A stretch of 64,000 bases of DNA from Dendronephthya gigantea (taxonomy: Eukaryota; Cnidaria; Anthozoa; Malacalcyonacea; Nephtheidae). Each line of letters opens with the position of its first letter. The stretch's first letter is position 1. The stretch covers positions 372,001-436,000 of the forward strand of contig NW_021163165.1 in assembly GCF_004324835.1 (NCBI RefSeq). The letters are read 5' to 3'. The notes below the pieces were generated by a model. It had not been told where the DNA came from. It did no database searches and saw only the letters and a program-made list of their open reading frames with translations. Both the position numbers and the translations under genes were made by a program. Shown piece by piece: positions 12,001 to 22,350 of the stretch.

Positions 12001-15000
12001 GTGTTTTGGCTTCCTGCAGCGAGCTAAAAGTTAAAGAACAGTGTCATTTATCCCAAATATAGTGAAATGAAAATCAAGCGACGTAACGTCGATAATGCTA
12101 GGATGTTGCTATATCAACACATTCACTCACGCATAATCTTTAAAGTGATCTTTCTGCCATATAATATCCGCCCCGTGTGGATTATCAACAAGACGATACT
12201 TGGGGGCTTTAAGGCTCTCGGAGACGACATCAACGTCAGTGAAGACATTGTAAGTTTTTTTCTTTGGCAAATAGAGCACGCCTTCTGATTCTTCGGTATA
12301 TTTTTCTCGGCATCGTGACTACATACACAAACAAGTGCATGCGTATTAATTGCTAGCTGAAAGTTCGCAATAATATCTTTTCAATAATATCGATTATAAT
12401 ATCTTTTCACCAGAGATAGTCCAAATGACTCAGGTGTATATGAACTATTAGTATAAACTGACTAATAGGCTATCACTTTTCCTGCGTTCTGATTGGCTAC
12501 GCTACTGGTAGGCTATTAGTGATAGCCTACTAGTAGCAAAATTCAAAACAATGGCGGAAAATTCGCGTTTCGCCGAAGTATCTGAAGATTTTTTGGACGA
12601 CTTGTTGGACAATTCCGTACCAGAAAAAACAAAAAAAGCAACAAAATACGGAATTGCAATTTTTAAGGGTAAGAAAATACATAAAAATAACGTATACTCA
12701 ATTGAATTTTTATATTTAAACTGAATTTTAAAACATTTTACGCGAACAACAATTAAAATATTTTCTTCCTTTAATATACGAAATAAATTTCAGAATGGTT
12801 TGCAAGCCAACAAGAATTTTATATTGTGTTTCCTAGTTGTAAATTAATGTTATAGTTTATACTAAAACAATTAGACAACTCGGCCTCGTTGTCTATGAGC
12901 AAATAGTCAACTCGGCTTCGCCTCGTTGACTATTCGCTCATAGACAACTCGGACTCGTTGTCTAATTGTTAATTATATTAACTTTGGCGGGCATTGCGGT
13001 GTATTTTGCGGGCTAAAATGATAAATTTGCCGAGCTGAAATATATTAGCCCGCTTATCTATGCCAATCAGAAGAATGCCTGAAGTGTTTTTTTTTTATAC
13101 GTTTAAAGTTAATATAATAGTAATACAGTTGATGTTCTTGGCCAACGCGAGCATCAACTCTATTGTCATAATATTGTGATGCATGGTGCTACTCTCAAGT
13201 TACCAACCTGGCGAGCTGAAAAATTATTTTGACTATGTAAGGTGGGAATCGAACAGATGATCTTTGGGTTTGCTAGTTCAATGCTCTTCCAACTGAGTTA
13301 CTAGGTCAAGACAGTTCGAATAGGTGAAATTTTCCAAGTTAATCTAGTCCCTCTATATCTATGGGTCCTAAAGTGATATAGCTGTATTATCAGGTGTATT
13401 AAATTCTCTGTTGTGATGGTGCTACTCACTACTCAGAGTTACCGACCGGGCAAGTTAAAAAATCAGCTCGACCACGGTAGAAATCAAACCCGCGACCTTT
13501 AAATTGGTTTGCTAGTTCAATGCCCTTCCAACTGAGCTACTTATTCGCTAGCGTTATCATTGATTCAGCAAATGAACAGCAGTGAAATGCAGTGCTTGCT
13601 TTTACCTCGTTCGGAAACAAAATCTCGTCAATACTATCCTTACAAACTGTGTCATCAAACACGAAGCTTTCTGGCTGCCATGGATACAACACTGTCGCCC
13701 TAATTTCAGGATCGTTAACGCCGGCAGCAAAGTCGCGAGTGACAGCAGCTAGAAAATTAACAACATACAATTATTTTCACAATGTTATTTGCATTAAAAT
13801 AGAAAATATTCCGTTGTTGAACCTCGAATATTTCCTAAAATTGTACTTTATTACAAAAAACATGCAGTTTCTATTTGCAATTTATTGAAAGTCCATCTCA
13901 ACGCATTTCTGCATGAATTGGCAGCTAAAATGCCTCACCATGGCCTACGCGCAGTACAGTATGTGACAGGCTATCATTAAAACAGGGAATGGGGGAGCGG
14001 GGATGTTAAAATATAACAGATATAAAATAATCTGATATAAAATACAAGGAAGCACTCCGCAGTAAATGTGGTATAACAAGAGACAAGAATACTTCTCGAC
14101 GTATCGTCTTTGCCAGCGGAGTCCAGGGCCCTAACTTTGGGGTGAAGGGCACGTTTAATGGTGTCGGGCTACATCCTCACCGGAAAGCTCAGAATTCTAG
14201 GGCTTCTAAAAGTCTAAAAAATAGAAGTTACCCATCCTGGAGATTTGGGCAAGATTGGAAGTTGTTTTTTTTTGCATGGGCGACCCCCTCTCTTGCATCC
14301 TCTCAGGTAATCAGTATTAACTCTTCATACTTCCAGAAATCGTCGTTTCTATCTTAAGCAGTTTTTATACCCCATGATAAAGTTGAGTATGACGCAGGTA
14401 CAAGTTTAATATAGAGTCGAGAAGACAGGAATTGAGGTTGAATACAACCGGAAAAATATAGCTACAGTTTCGAACTACAGTTTTACCCACATACAAAAGG
14501 GTACGTTTAGCATACATGCATGGTGACTGCTCGCTTCAAGCTTTAAAATTAAGATATTATAGTGCCCTCTCTTCAATTTAATTCCTAGTGTCAGAGGGGT
14601 TGTATATTGACAGTTTCCTAAAAGTTGAAACGCTCTCGTTCGCTCGTAATACACATGAACTTTTAATACTGTTACGAACGCAATATTTTTGCATTTACGC
14701 GCACTTAGGGATCCCCTTACATCGATCGATCGCCAATAAAAGTATACTTTGCTACTTTGCTATACCATCTAGTGTATAGATCAGCTAGTCAGATTTAACC
14801 ATGATCTCAGATCTTTTTTAGATCTTTAATATAATGAAAATGTTACCTCCGTAGTCTAGATCTTGTATAGGAAACAAAACACTGTATGAGATTTCACGGT
14901 CGACGTAGTAAAAACATCTGACCGTGACAGTGGGTAGGTCCGAATGGCGAATTTTCGAACCAAATTCGTCCATGATATACCAGAAACACACTTGTTCTTT

Positions 15001-18000
15001 CAAAGAAGACGCCTGAGGACTTTCAACATTTTCATCGTCCTGTCCCTGAAATAAATAAACACATTATTCGCATAAAAACGTAAGCAAGCCATAAGCCTAT
15101 TCGAATAAGAGAAAGACGTCAGTTGCGAGCAGGACCGGAACTAGAACGATAATTGGGCGGATGTTTATTCATGTGCAATAGCTTAGAAAAGAAACCGCCG
15201 GGAAAAACTGAATATATATGAATAACCCCCCGTTCTAGTTTCGGCCCTGGTCGCGAGTGACACAAAAAGGAGGATAGTCAGGTTTTCCACTGCCAAAATT
15301 CTAACATCTTTGTTTATTTCAAAATTTCAATTAAAGATACTTTGTTGTTTTTATTTCTTGTTACAGGTCCAGCGAAAAAGTGAAACTAAACATGATTTTT
15401 AAATTCCTAGAAAAATCTAAGGCCCGTTTTAGACGTCGAACTTTTCATGTGCCGAATCGAATGCAAATGAACTTAAACAAAGACTTTAGTTCATTAACAT
15501 TAGGTTCGGCACATGAAAAGTTCGACGTCTAAAACAGGCCTAAATAGCATCGCTTTCGTGTACCTCGCGACAGGCTTCTTTCTCGAATAGGCCTATATAG
15601 TGTGTGAATAAAAACAGTTCATGACGGAAATTATACTTATAACGGTTTATACGGGCGGAAGTTGATCACACAGTTAAGGCGAAAATGGTAAAAAATTCGC
15701 TCAAAATGGAAAACGATACAAAACTTGCCACACTTTTTTGTATTTTTTGCAACCGAACATTGCAATTTTACTAGTTTTAGTAGGTTTGACTCTTGTGGTG
15801 ATTACTATCTCCCTGCCTATAGTTAAAAAACTAGTCTCAAAGGCACACATACAACTGTCATTTATTCAGTAATGAGCTGTATACAAACCAAGAAATAACA
15901 AATATGTCATGCTTACCATGCCCATCACTTTAACTTGATAGGTTTGATTGAATCTATAGGCAGAATAACACACAAATGTCTAGGGAAAATTTTCACCGAA
16001 CCAAATGTTGAATGTTACAGGAGGTTTAAAGAATATGAAACTGATGTTGACTTACTTCCACATTTTTTGAAATATAAATTCTACCACCGATTCGTTCGGA
16101 AGTTCTGCGCCTGCATGAAAACAACAGTATGAACGCTTGTAAGATTTATGCAGAATAAATATAACGGTTCCTTGAAATGATGAATTCATACAATGGGGCA
16201 ATAGGGCCTATATTCTTGCTGCAGCATTAATGGGAGGGCACTATTGAAAAAAAACCCCCAAAAATATATGAAATTTAAAAACATTGCGGTAAAATATTTA
16301 TAAATGCCAATGCTTTTAACCATGGTAGAACCTCTGACCTCGGTTTCTCTGATAGTGTGCACACAGCCTCAAGTTCATGTAAGAAAAACCGAACTCGAAA
16401 TCGGCACCGCGAAAAACAACGCGATGACCACTTTGAACAACGCGAAACTCTTGCCTAAAGTATATAGTCTTAGCTTCAGTGTTCGACCAATAATTTCGAG
16501 TAAATAAACATCACGCAGAGCTTTATTCGCCTCGTAATTCCGCGAAGCAGCGGGAAAATGAACGCAACACGTCTCGAAACAATCAGGAAATCCAGCTTTG
16601 GATCAAAGCGCGGGATCTATATAGAGGCAAGAAATTTGATTCTCGAACAAAACATCATAGCTATTAGCTATTTCCAACCAGAATTTGCGCGTCCGCAAGA
16701 TTACTGTACTACCATCGTCCTTAGAACTATGGGGAAATTATTAATTAGGGATATAATGTAGTTAGCCAAATAAGTGTCAATCAGTGTATACGTCAGAGAT
16801 GTAAAAAAATATGAAGGGTGGTGCATGAGTATCTAGTCAAAGGAATCGTGTAATTCGTGATTGTGAGAGGGTGAGCTATCTGCATGTGATCCTAATAAAG
16901 AGAAAAACTAACGTGAGTGTTTTAGGCTCTAACGGCAATTCACAACGATCGGCTGTTCTCCAGGCACTGTACGGTGAAATTCAAAATCGAGAGCGATGAG
17001 AAATTTCATGATTTAGCCGCTAGAGTAGCTACATACCAGTTCGCGAATATTTGTAAACCTGATATTGCTCTCCATTTTCATTATTCATAAAAATGCTGTT
17101 TGGGGAGATGAATCCTTTGAAACTGGATTATATCGGCGACCGAGAAATATCTAGCACATAACTTCCCAGTCCCCTCGCTCTACATATACCAACTACGCCA
17201 CCTACGCTACGTCAATCGTGATTTTGCATGCATTCGACTGAGTACAAATAATTCGGAATAAATGTATCGTTCATGCATATTCCTTCATTTGTACGGAAAT
17301 TACAAACAATGTTTAGGTTGACCAACATGATAAGCATTTCTTAAAATCTTGATTAAAAATACAAAGGAATGTGTATTCCTCTCAATGTACCGAGAACACA
17401 AATTTTCGATGTGGTCTCCACATAAAACACGCCAAACGTCAAGTCGTTTGAAACTAAAGTGTAAGATTTGGCATAACTTATTCCTAACTTTGTGCTTTTC
17501 ATGTGCCGAATTCAACAGCATGCATATGGATCAGTAAAGCGACCTCAATTTGCAAGATGTGATTCTTTTCATTGGTTCGAAAATTACATAAAAAGTAACT
17601 GTTTTCATATGTCGTGATACATGGCGTTTTTTACTAACCACTGTCGCTTACCAATAAAGAAGGTAATTTATCTGGATAAACAAAGCATTTTACGTATCAT
17701 TGACTACCGACAAAAGCCATCGCCGATGTATTGCGATATGAAAGACAAGCCTTACCGTCTTCGTTTGTATAAAAGCCATCCTTCAAACAAATCTTTCGTG
17801 CTTCTTCAGAAAATGGCTTCTTTTCGTCACCATTATCGCCGTTCACAGTTTCCTCGTTATCCTCTAAAAGATCCATTAACGAAGCCATTCTTTTTGCTAA
17901 TCCTGGTATTGACCTTAATTGTGCACGAGCGAACTCCGCTTCATAAGTCCATGCATGGTCAATCAGGAACACACTAGATCATATTAAAAAAAAAATAACT

Positions 18001-21000
18001 CAATTACACAAAATGTCAATTTAATAATGGGAAAGCAAATTCAAAATAGATGGAATATATCGTAATAAAAAAATGGCCGTATGCACCTTTCTTTTGTCCT
18101 ATAAACGACCTAATTGCATGCCATGTACATGGATTCTTTTTCGAACATGCATGTAGACAAATGTGCAAAGATGTGCAGATTATTTCCGTCCCTTGTGTAT
18201 CGAAATACCATCGAAAATACATAGCTACTTTAGAAAGCAATAATGTACTATAAAAGTTGCACATGCAATCTCGGATCTACTGTGTGCTAACGTTTAACCC
18301 AATAAACATTATCCAAAAAAAAATAATGACACAACGAACCTTCATCTAGCCGGTTTTCCACTAGCGATATTTTTCCCGCGAATTGACATTTTACTTTTGT
18401 TTCAGAGCTTTCATCTGGAACAAATTTCCCAAATACAAAAGAATAAAGTCGCTTCGCGCAAAAAATATCGCTAGTGGAAAAATAGCTTAAGGACTCGCGC
18501 GTAAAACGTTCTAAATTTTAAATCGTAATGCTTCTAAATTTTTATTATTTTTAACCAATGGGTCAACGAATGCATACTAAAATACGCGATAAATTACGTT
18601 CTTTCGATTTATTCGCCTAGCTTTTTCAAATATGACATATATAAGGATTTAGACTTTTGCTTTCCACTTTCGTGTTTTTCATACACATGCAACATGTCAT
18701 ATTTGAAAAAGCCATATAGGTGAATAAATCGAAAGAACTTAGTTATCCATATATTTTTGTATGCCTTAAGGGCTGCTTTCCGCTGTCGCGTTTTTTGTAC
18801 ACGTATATACGTATAAACGCACGTAAAAGTTTAAAATCAATTAAAATGGAATGGATTTGGAATGAATTCGATAAATTAAAATTGAAATTTGCAACCAAAA
18901 CGGTTAAATACACCCAAGTTTTACATATATAAGATAAGCTGGAATACATCCAAGTTTTACATACATAAGTATCTAGCTATATACAATAAAACAAGAAGTT
19001 AAAACGTTCAACTGATGTATAGGGATAAAATAATTCGGTTTGTGCTTGAAAACGGTCCGTATAACACATTTAACATAACGTAACATCGTCGATAATTTTT
19101 TACAACATATTCGACATGCTCACTGCTCAGGGTTAAACCCAAAAGTTTTGCAGACTTCACTTGTTCGACCACATAGTTGTCAACAGTCAATTGCTAGAAG
19201 TTAGGTTTTTCCCTTCAGAAACAAAAGAGGATTTCCTTACATTTCTTAACGTTTAATACCATGCATGTCGTATGTATGTTTAGACCATGCATGTCGTTTA
19301 GATGACATGCACTTATGAAATCGACGATTGAATAGATGTATAGGGTTGGATTCTGCTGATGATTTGATGTGTTTTTTTCTGGCATAAAATTAATTATTCA
19401 ACAATATAGAAGGTTTTAAGCTTTTACATGCGTGTACGTACGTGCAAAAAACGCGACAGTGGAAAGCCCTAAGAGCACGTAAAAGTTTAAAATCGTTTAA
19501 ATGCTACTTTACGATTAAATGATACTCTACGATTGAATAAATACACAGAGTAGGATTTTTTTCTGCAATAAAATTAATTATATAGCTAACAACGTAAAAG
19601 GTTTTAAACTTTTAGCTACGTGCGTGTAGCTATACGTGCGTGCAAAAAACGCGACGGGAAAGCAGCTAAGATAAGATAAAGAAGACATGATATGACTACA
19701 CGACATCTACACAATTGGAAGAAATCCCCCCCAAAATTGAAACTTATCTGAATAGCCATGATTTATGAGGCTCTCAGAAGAAAACGTGTTCAACATACAA
19801 TGTACGCACAAGTGGCGAAGCACAAGAAATCACAGAAAATCGTTCTCATACTGGTCAAAATAGTAGATCAAAATATTCGGCAAAATAGTAAGTATACCTT
19901 GGCTTGGAGGTGGGAGAATCAGTGGCGTAGCCAGCATCGATAATTGGGGGGGGGACATTTTGATATATTCATGTTAACAGACTGTAAAGACAATTGATTT
20001 GAAAAGAAATTAATCCTGCGTATCAGGAATATATAAATACTCCCCCACCCCCAATTAACATGCTGGCTATGCAACTGAGGGGAATGGCAGGGAAAATAGC
20101 ACAAGAGGTTTATACATAATTCTAACACTTCAAAAACCTTCTCAAAAACAAAAATATGCCAAACTACCTATTAGGATCATCTCGTTTCAGGCCTCCATCA
20201 CAAGATACAACTGGATAAAGCGATCTCTTGTCATCATACACAAACGTAAAATAGCTGTAAGCATCAAACACCTATAATTAGATATCACGTTCAGAACAGC
20301 TTTAGGTCACGTTTATAATTAATTCATGCATATTAAAGCATGCTGTAATCACAAACATGAACTGAATACTATTTCACCATAACTTAAGCAAATATGTGGT
20401 ATTAATTAGTTTACAAAGCTAATTTAAGGATTCGATCGGTCTGCATGAATGTATTTTAACATATGAAACTTAAAAAATAATTATTACCTCTAGCCCAGAA
20501 AAAAACTATTAGTCCAAGAGGTTTTTTTGGGCCGTTTGTACAAAAGCTAAGGGTGGTGGGGCAGGCATTTTTGTAAGGATTCAATTGGTCTGCATGAATG
20601 TATTTCAACATATGAAACTTGAAAAATAATTATTACCTCCAGCCCAGCAAAAAACTATTAGTGCAAGAGTTTTTTTTTTGGGCCGTTTGTACAAAAGCTA
20701 GGGGCGGTGGGGCAGGCATTATTTTTGTAAAAGATGAACAAATGTGGGTTTTTTAAATTCTAAACTACTTCCTCACAAGTTGGATGTACTGTGAATTTTT
20801 CAATATTTTTGGTTTGCAATACTCTTGAATTTAATTTGATCTTAATTTTAAGTTTACAAAGGTCATACAGTATACATGCACATTTTAATATTAGTCTACT
20901 TTGGTTGTCACAAGATCTTATACCTTGCACCCTTGTACCTACTTCAAAGGCAAACTTCAAGGAGAACCTCTAGTGTTATGTGATTAAATTTTACTTCCAT

Positions 21001-21057
21001 TTGATAAAAAAATTGTATGAAACATAAATTGCCACTGTTGCAGCATACTGTTCTTGG

Positions 21058-21149
<92 letters not shown>

Positions 21150-21835
21150 TGGAATTCCTGGGATGAAAGAAATCAAACTTGCCTCCTTTGCTTGAAGCTT
21201 GCAAATTGCATCTCGTTATGTTTCATATTGTGAAACTTGAGTGAATTCTCAAAGCTTTTTAAAAGATTTAGTGAATTTATGTCTTAAGTACAACTTCAAT
21301 TAAATCTGGTTGGTACATATTGCAAAACCTACCCAAAAAATTGAAGTTCTTTAGCTAAGATCTTTAATATATCAAACACACAGGTCTGTTTATCACGCCT
21401 ATGAGAGCTATAAAAATCTTTTGAGAAAGCTAATTTTGATTCTGTTTTCAGAAATGAAATCAGGAGAGTGAGCACTTTAAATTGAGCCAATAAAAAAGGG
21501 GTCGAAAATTTCGTTGCAGACTGCAGTAGCACTCTATAATGGCCTATAATATTATTCTTCGTATTCACCTTTTAAAAAATATTAAGAGGAGACGCTAAAC
21601 CAAGCTTGTTTGTCAACTACCATTGTACAGAAGCAGTTATATCAATGGATGGAAACTGTTATAGTACACTAGTACATGAACATCTAATGTAATGTGAACT
21701 AAGCCTATTAACTCTATTTACCTCTTGCTTCAGTTTTTCGTACAACGTATTCCAGTAGATTTCAGGGACTCCACAACTTAATAATTGGGATTTATGATCG
21801 TTTATAAATTTCTCTAACCCCTCAACAGCCGACAT
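7224..21835 (-). CDS. TTLL12: TTLL12, tubulin-tyrosine-ligase-like protein 12
   Basis: Complete gene model in 16 exons: 21722-21835, 20168-20271, 17756-17973, 16056-16110, 15917-15953, 14847-15045, 13606-13748, 12131-12318, 11802-12023, 10978-11089, 10448-10599, 10251-10332, 10021-10089, 9844-9927, 9245-9293, 7224-7366. All junctions are GT-AG and in phase; total 1971 nt, 656 aa (human about 644). Start is the ATG of [10 protein letters not shown]. Landmarks matching human: GVPEIYW (exon 1), FLIDHAW (3), [12 protein letters not shown] (6), VTRDFA (7), HFKDY (8), NQFPFENVL (9), [16 protein letters not shown] (10, Lys about 436), [17 protein letters not shown] (11), [12 protein letters not shown] (12), LEVNFNPDC (16, about 617-625). 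The N-terminal half corresponds to the SET-like part and the C-terminal half to the TTL-like ATP-grasp fold, with the Lys and the EVN metal site kept. Vertebrate TTLL12 has no shown ligase activity; it is reported to affect tubulin tyrosination, H4K20 methylation and RIG-I/MAVS signalling. Odd: an acidic insert of about 25 residues in exon 3 after the MASLM segment. Confidence 0.95.
7462..7616. mobile_element. Palindromic MITE-like element
   Basis: Inverted ends ttttttcttgtggtccgaatt and, on the right, aattcggacggcaacaagaa with an A run enclose about 100 bp that includes a second inner match (agcgtt/aacgct) and a ctgattggctacg box also seen at 12490. It lies in the last TTLL12 intron. Non-coding; family not assigned. 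Confidence 0.5.
7625..7742. repeat. Perfect-looking hairpin, 'ccctcgg' centre
   Basis: ggtccgtatagggaaatatttccc (in parts) and its complement flank a centre reading cctcggccttcggcctcgg. The fold would form a stem of about 45 bp with a small loop. Similar hairpins with a ctcg/cttcgcctcg centre occur near 11430, 12915 and 56345. Confidence 0.55.
7759..7863. repeat. (TA)n microsatellite
   Basis: About 105 bases of almost uninterrupted TA dinucleotide, giving meaningless Ile-Tyr frames on both strands. It abuts the 3' end of a LINE fragment and may have grown from its simple-repeat tail. Confidence 0.95.
7864..8258 (-). mobile_element. LINE 3'-end fragment(s)
   Basis: On the minus strand 8131-8260 encodes [31 protein letters not shown]. 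This matches the usual end of non-LTR reverse transcriptase polyproteins (pattern 'TR.s.nlylPr.rTe.gk..fsy.ga..WN.L'). The stretch 7990-8095 repeats part of 8050-8200 with small changes, so two copies of the tail sit in tandem. An AAT repeat (about 7864-7880) marks the 3' end. It is a 5'-truncated fossil in the last TTLL12 intron, CR1/L2/RTE-like; the exact clade is not decided. Confidence 0.65.
8260..8328. repeat. (TA)n microsatellite left of Tc1-like copy
   Basis: Pure TA tract ending directly at the first base of a Tc1-like terminal repeat; the element appears to have inserted into, or seeded, the TA array that continues on its other side at 8959. Confidence 0.95.
8329..8958 (-). mobile_element. 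Tc1/mariner-like deletion derivative, copy 1
   Basis: Inverted ends cactggcggtcaaaaagaac and its complement border 630 bp, with TA on both sides as Tc1 elements require. An additional inward terminal repeat, cagttctttttgaccgctag, lies at 8857-8878. The inside matches the copy at 33907-34532 in opposite orientation, including the end of the transposase gene. No full transposase is present, so it could only move with outside help. It lies in the last TTLL12 intron. Confidence 0.8.
8959..9027. repeat. (TA)n microsatellite right of Tc1-like copy
   Basis: Pure TA tract starting at the target TA of the Tc1-like element. Together with 8260-8328 it brackets the element symmetrically. Confidence 0.95.
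11380..11490. repeat. Palindrome with 'cctcagtttgcgctatccg' doublet
   Basis: Arms atatcgagaattatcaagcc and its complement (right arm ggcttgataattctcgatat) enclose a doubled gcctcagtttgcgctatcc unit and a cttcgcttcgg turn. It lies in a TTLL12 intron and is of the same general design as the hairpins at 7625 and 12865. Confidence 0.55.
12551..12850 (+). pseudogene. 5' fragment of a DUF3504/KIAA1958-like (Crypton-type recombinase-related) gene
   Basis: Inside a TTLL12 intron on the opposite strand. ATG at 12551 opens 39 codons starting [20 protein letters not shown] and running to [15 protein letters not shown] donor follows at 12669 (AAG G|GTAAGA), and after an acceptor at 12793 the next exon continues in phase with EWFASQQEF. 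The frame then stops and the sequence passes into a hairpin repeat. The pattern 'acidic start, NT/KKATKYG…FKEW' is what I know from the many cnidarian KIAA1958/QRICH-like proteins derived from tyrosine-recombinase transposons. A CCAAT box (gattggct) lies about 60 bases upstream. Family call is from memory and not searched. Confidence 0.5.
12865..12970. repeat. Hairpin repeat with cttcgcctcg centre
   Basis: aacaattagacaactcgg and its complement flank gactattcgctcatagac-type arms; the centre is ctcggcttcgcctcg. The whole can fold into a near-perfect stem of about 48 bp. It truncates the recombinase-like fragment just upstream. Confidence 0.6.
13150..13560 (-). mobile_element. Tandem pair of tRNA-derived SINE copies
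   Basis: Two related units lie at about 13160-13320 and 13405-13560. On the minus strand each has an A-box-like TA(A/G)CTCAGTTGGAAG and a B-box-like segment; the first has GTTCGATTCC and the second the decayed GGTTTGATTTC. Both share gtttgctagttcaatgc and an outer (g)atggtgctactc…gttacc part. Boxes in tRNA spacing without a foldable anticodon arm suggest a tRNA-derived SINE rather than a tRNA gene. They sit in a TTLL12 intron. Confidence 0.55.
15421..15541. mobile_element. PIF/Harbinger-like MITE
   Basis: 121-bp palindrome with arms ggcccgttttagacgtcgaa / cttttcatgtgccgaa on the left and their complements on the right, flanked by TAA on both sides. A 3-bp TWA duplication and ends starting GGCC(C/T)GTTT are typical of Harbinger-type (Tourist) MITEs. 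It lies in a TTLL12 intron. A fragment of the same arm (cttttcatgtgccgaattc) recurs near 17497. Confidence 0.65.
18350..18487. mobile_element. Palindromic MITE-like element
   Basis: Ends ttttccactagcgatattttt and the complementary aaaaaatatcgctagtggaa bound about 138 bp in a TTLL12 intron. The interior is AT-rich and non-coding. No clear target duplication was seen. Confidence 0.55.
18599..18738. mobile_element. Foldback copy of the 'gatttattc/ggaaagcagcc' repeat family
   Basis: Long inverted arms (gttctttcgatttattcgcc, agctttttcaaatatgacat and complements) enclose ttgctttccactttcgtg. Relatives: 18765-18838, 19405-19476, 19600-19672, 34910-35005, 47145-47330 and 55780-55862. Confidence 0.6.
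18765..19672. mobile_element. Composite element of the CGTGCGTGTACGTGCG family
   Basis: The left end at 18770 reads gctgctttccgctgtcgcg. Inverted right ends occur twice: near 19467 (cgcgacagtggaaagccc) and near 19665 (cgcgacgggaaagcagc). Subterminal alternating cgtgcgtgtacgtgcg-type stretches precede both. Between them lies a LINE fragment at 19008-19190. The two right ends suggest nested or tandem insertions. It lies in a TTLL12 intron. Confidence 0.5.
19008..19190 (-). mobile_element. LINE reverse-transcriptase fragment
   Basis: A frame of 60 codons reads [20 protein letters not shown] then [13 protein letters not shown]. This matches the connection after the reverse-transcriptase domain of CR1/L2/Jockey-type LINEs ('v..vks.KlLGvtis…H.eyi.kk…'). 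It is a short internal fossil inside a larger DNA-element patch in a TTLL12 intron. Confidence 0.65.
19920..20077. mobile_element. hAT-type MITE, CAGTGGCGTAGCCAGC family (older copy)
   Basis: Left end cagtggcgtagccagc and right complement gctggctatgcaactg bound 158 bp, with G- and C-rich inner arms. The 8-bp flanks gggagaat and aggggaat match at 6 of 8 positions, as expected of an aged hAT duplication. Same ends as the fresh copy at 37935-38085. It lies in a TTLL12 intron. Confidence 0.7.
20426..20730. repeat. Tandem duplication, 149-bp unit
   Basis: 20426-20574 is followed directly by a second copy 20575-20730. Shared pieces: aaggattc, ggtctgcatgaatgtattt, ataattattacctc and gggccgtttgtacaaaagct. 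About 90 % match by eye. Non-coding, TTLL12 intron 1. Confidence 0.8.
21061..21150. repeat. (TA)n microsatellite
   Basis: TA tract interrupted once by taataattataa, in TTLL12 intron 1. Frames through it are artefacts. Confidence 0.95.
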
Positions 21836-21948
21836 GCTGACTTTGCTTCGCTGATTTATAGATGTTTAAATCTACATCTATTTTATGGTGTTTGGTGTAA
21901 CTGTGGTGTAATGGGTGTATCGGGTACATTGGGTGCACCATAGAGATT

Positions 21949-22350
21949 ATAAATAACACCTGTGATAACACTAAAGGGGTCATCGAGGAGAAACTGGGGA
22001 GAGCGCTAAAGGGATCAATTCCAAGTCCCGGATGTCACTCATTCATCAAAATATGTCATTTCTAAATGTTTTTTCCCCTAAAATATCATTTCAGAATATC
22101 TAAGGTAGTAAAACCAGTTCTGTTTTTCCTCAAAAACCGGCAAAGCGACCTAAAAAAAGAGATAAATTTTTAAGTACATATTTTACTTGTTGCTAACGTG
22201 GTTGCTAACAAGGCATTGATGTAGCCAATAGGCGCTTGGCTTCAATAGCATCTTGGAATTGAATTTGTCGCCCATTAACGCGCTCCCTTTTTCAACTGAT
22301 GTTTCCGATACCAATGCCTCCTCTAGTGTTATTTATTACCTCTATGGCTG
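21949..22350. mobile_element. MITE directly upstream of TTLL12
   Basis: Arms ccatagagattataaataac (left) and gttatttattacctctatgg (right) are inverted copies; inner parts also match in inverted order (gagcgc, gatcaattccaag). Length about 400 bp. It starts about 115 bp before the TTLL12 ATG, so it may lie in the promoter or 5' leader. Confidence 0.6.

Noticed and set aside
13150-13560. tRNA genes
   Set aside because: A- and B-box-like pieces exist but no acceptor or anticodon stem can form; a SINE fits better.
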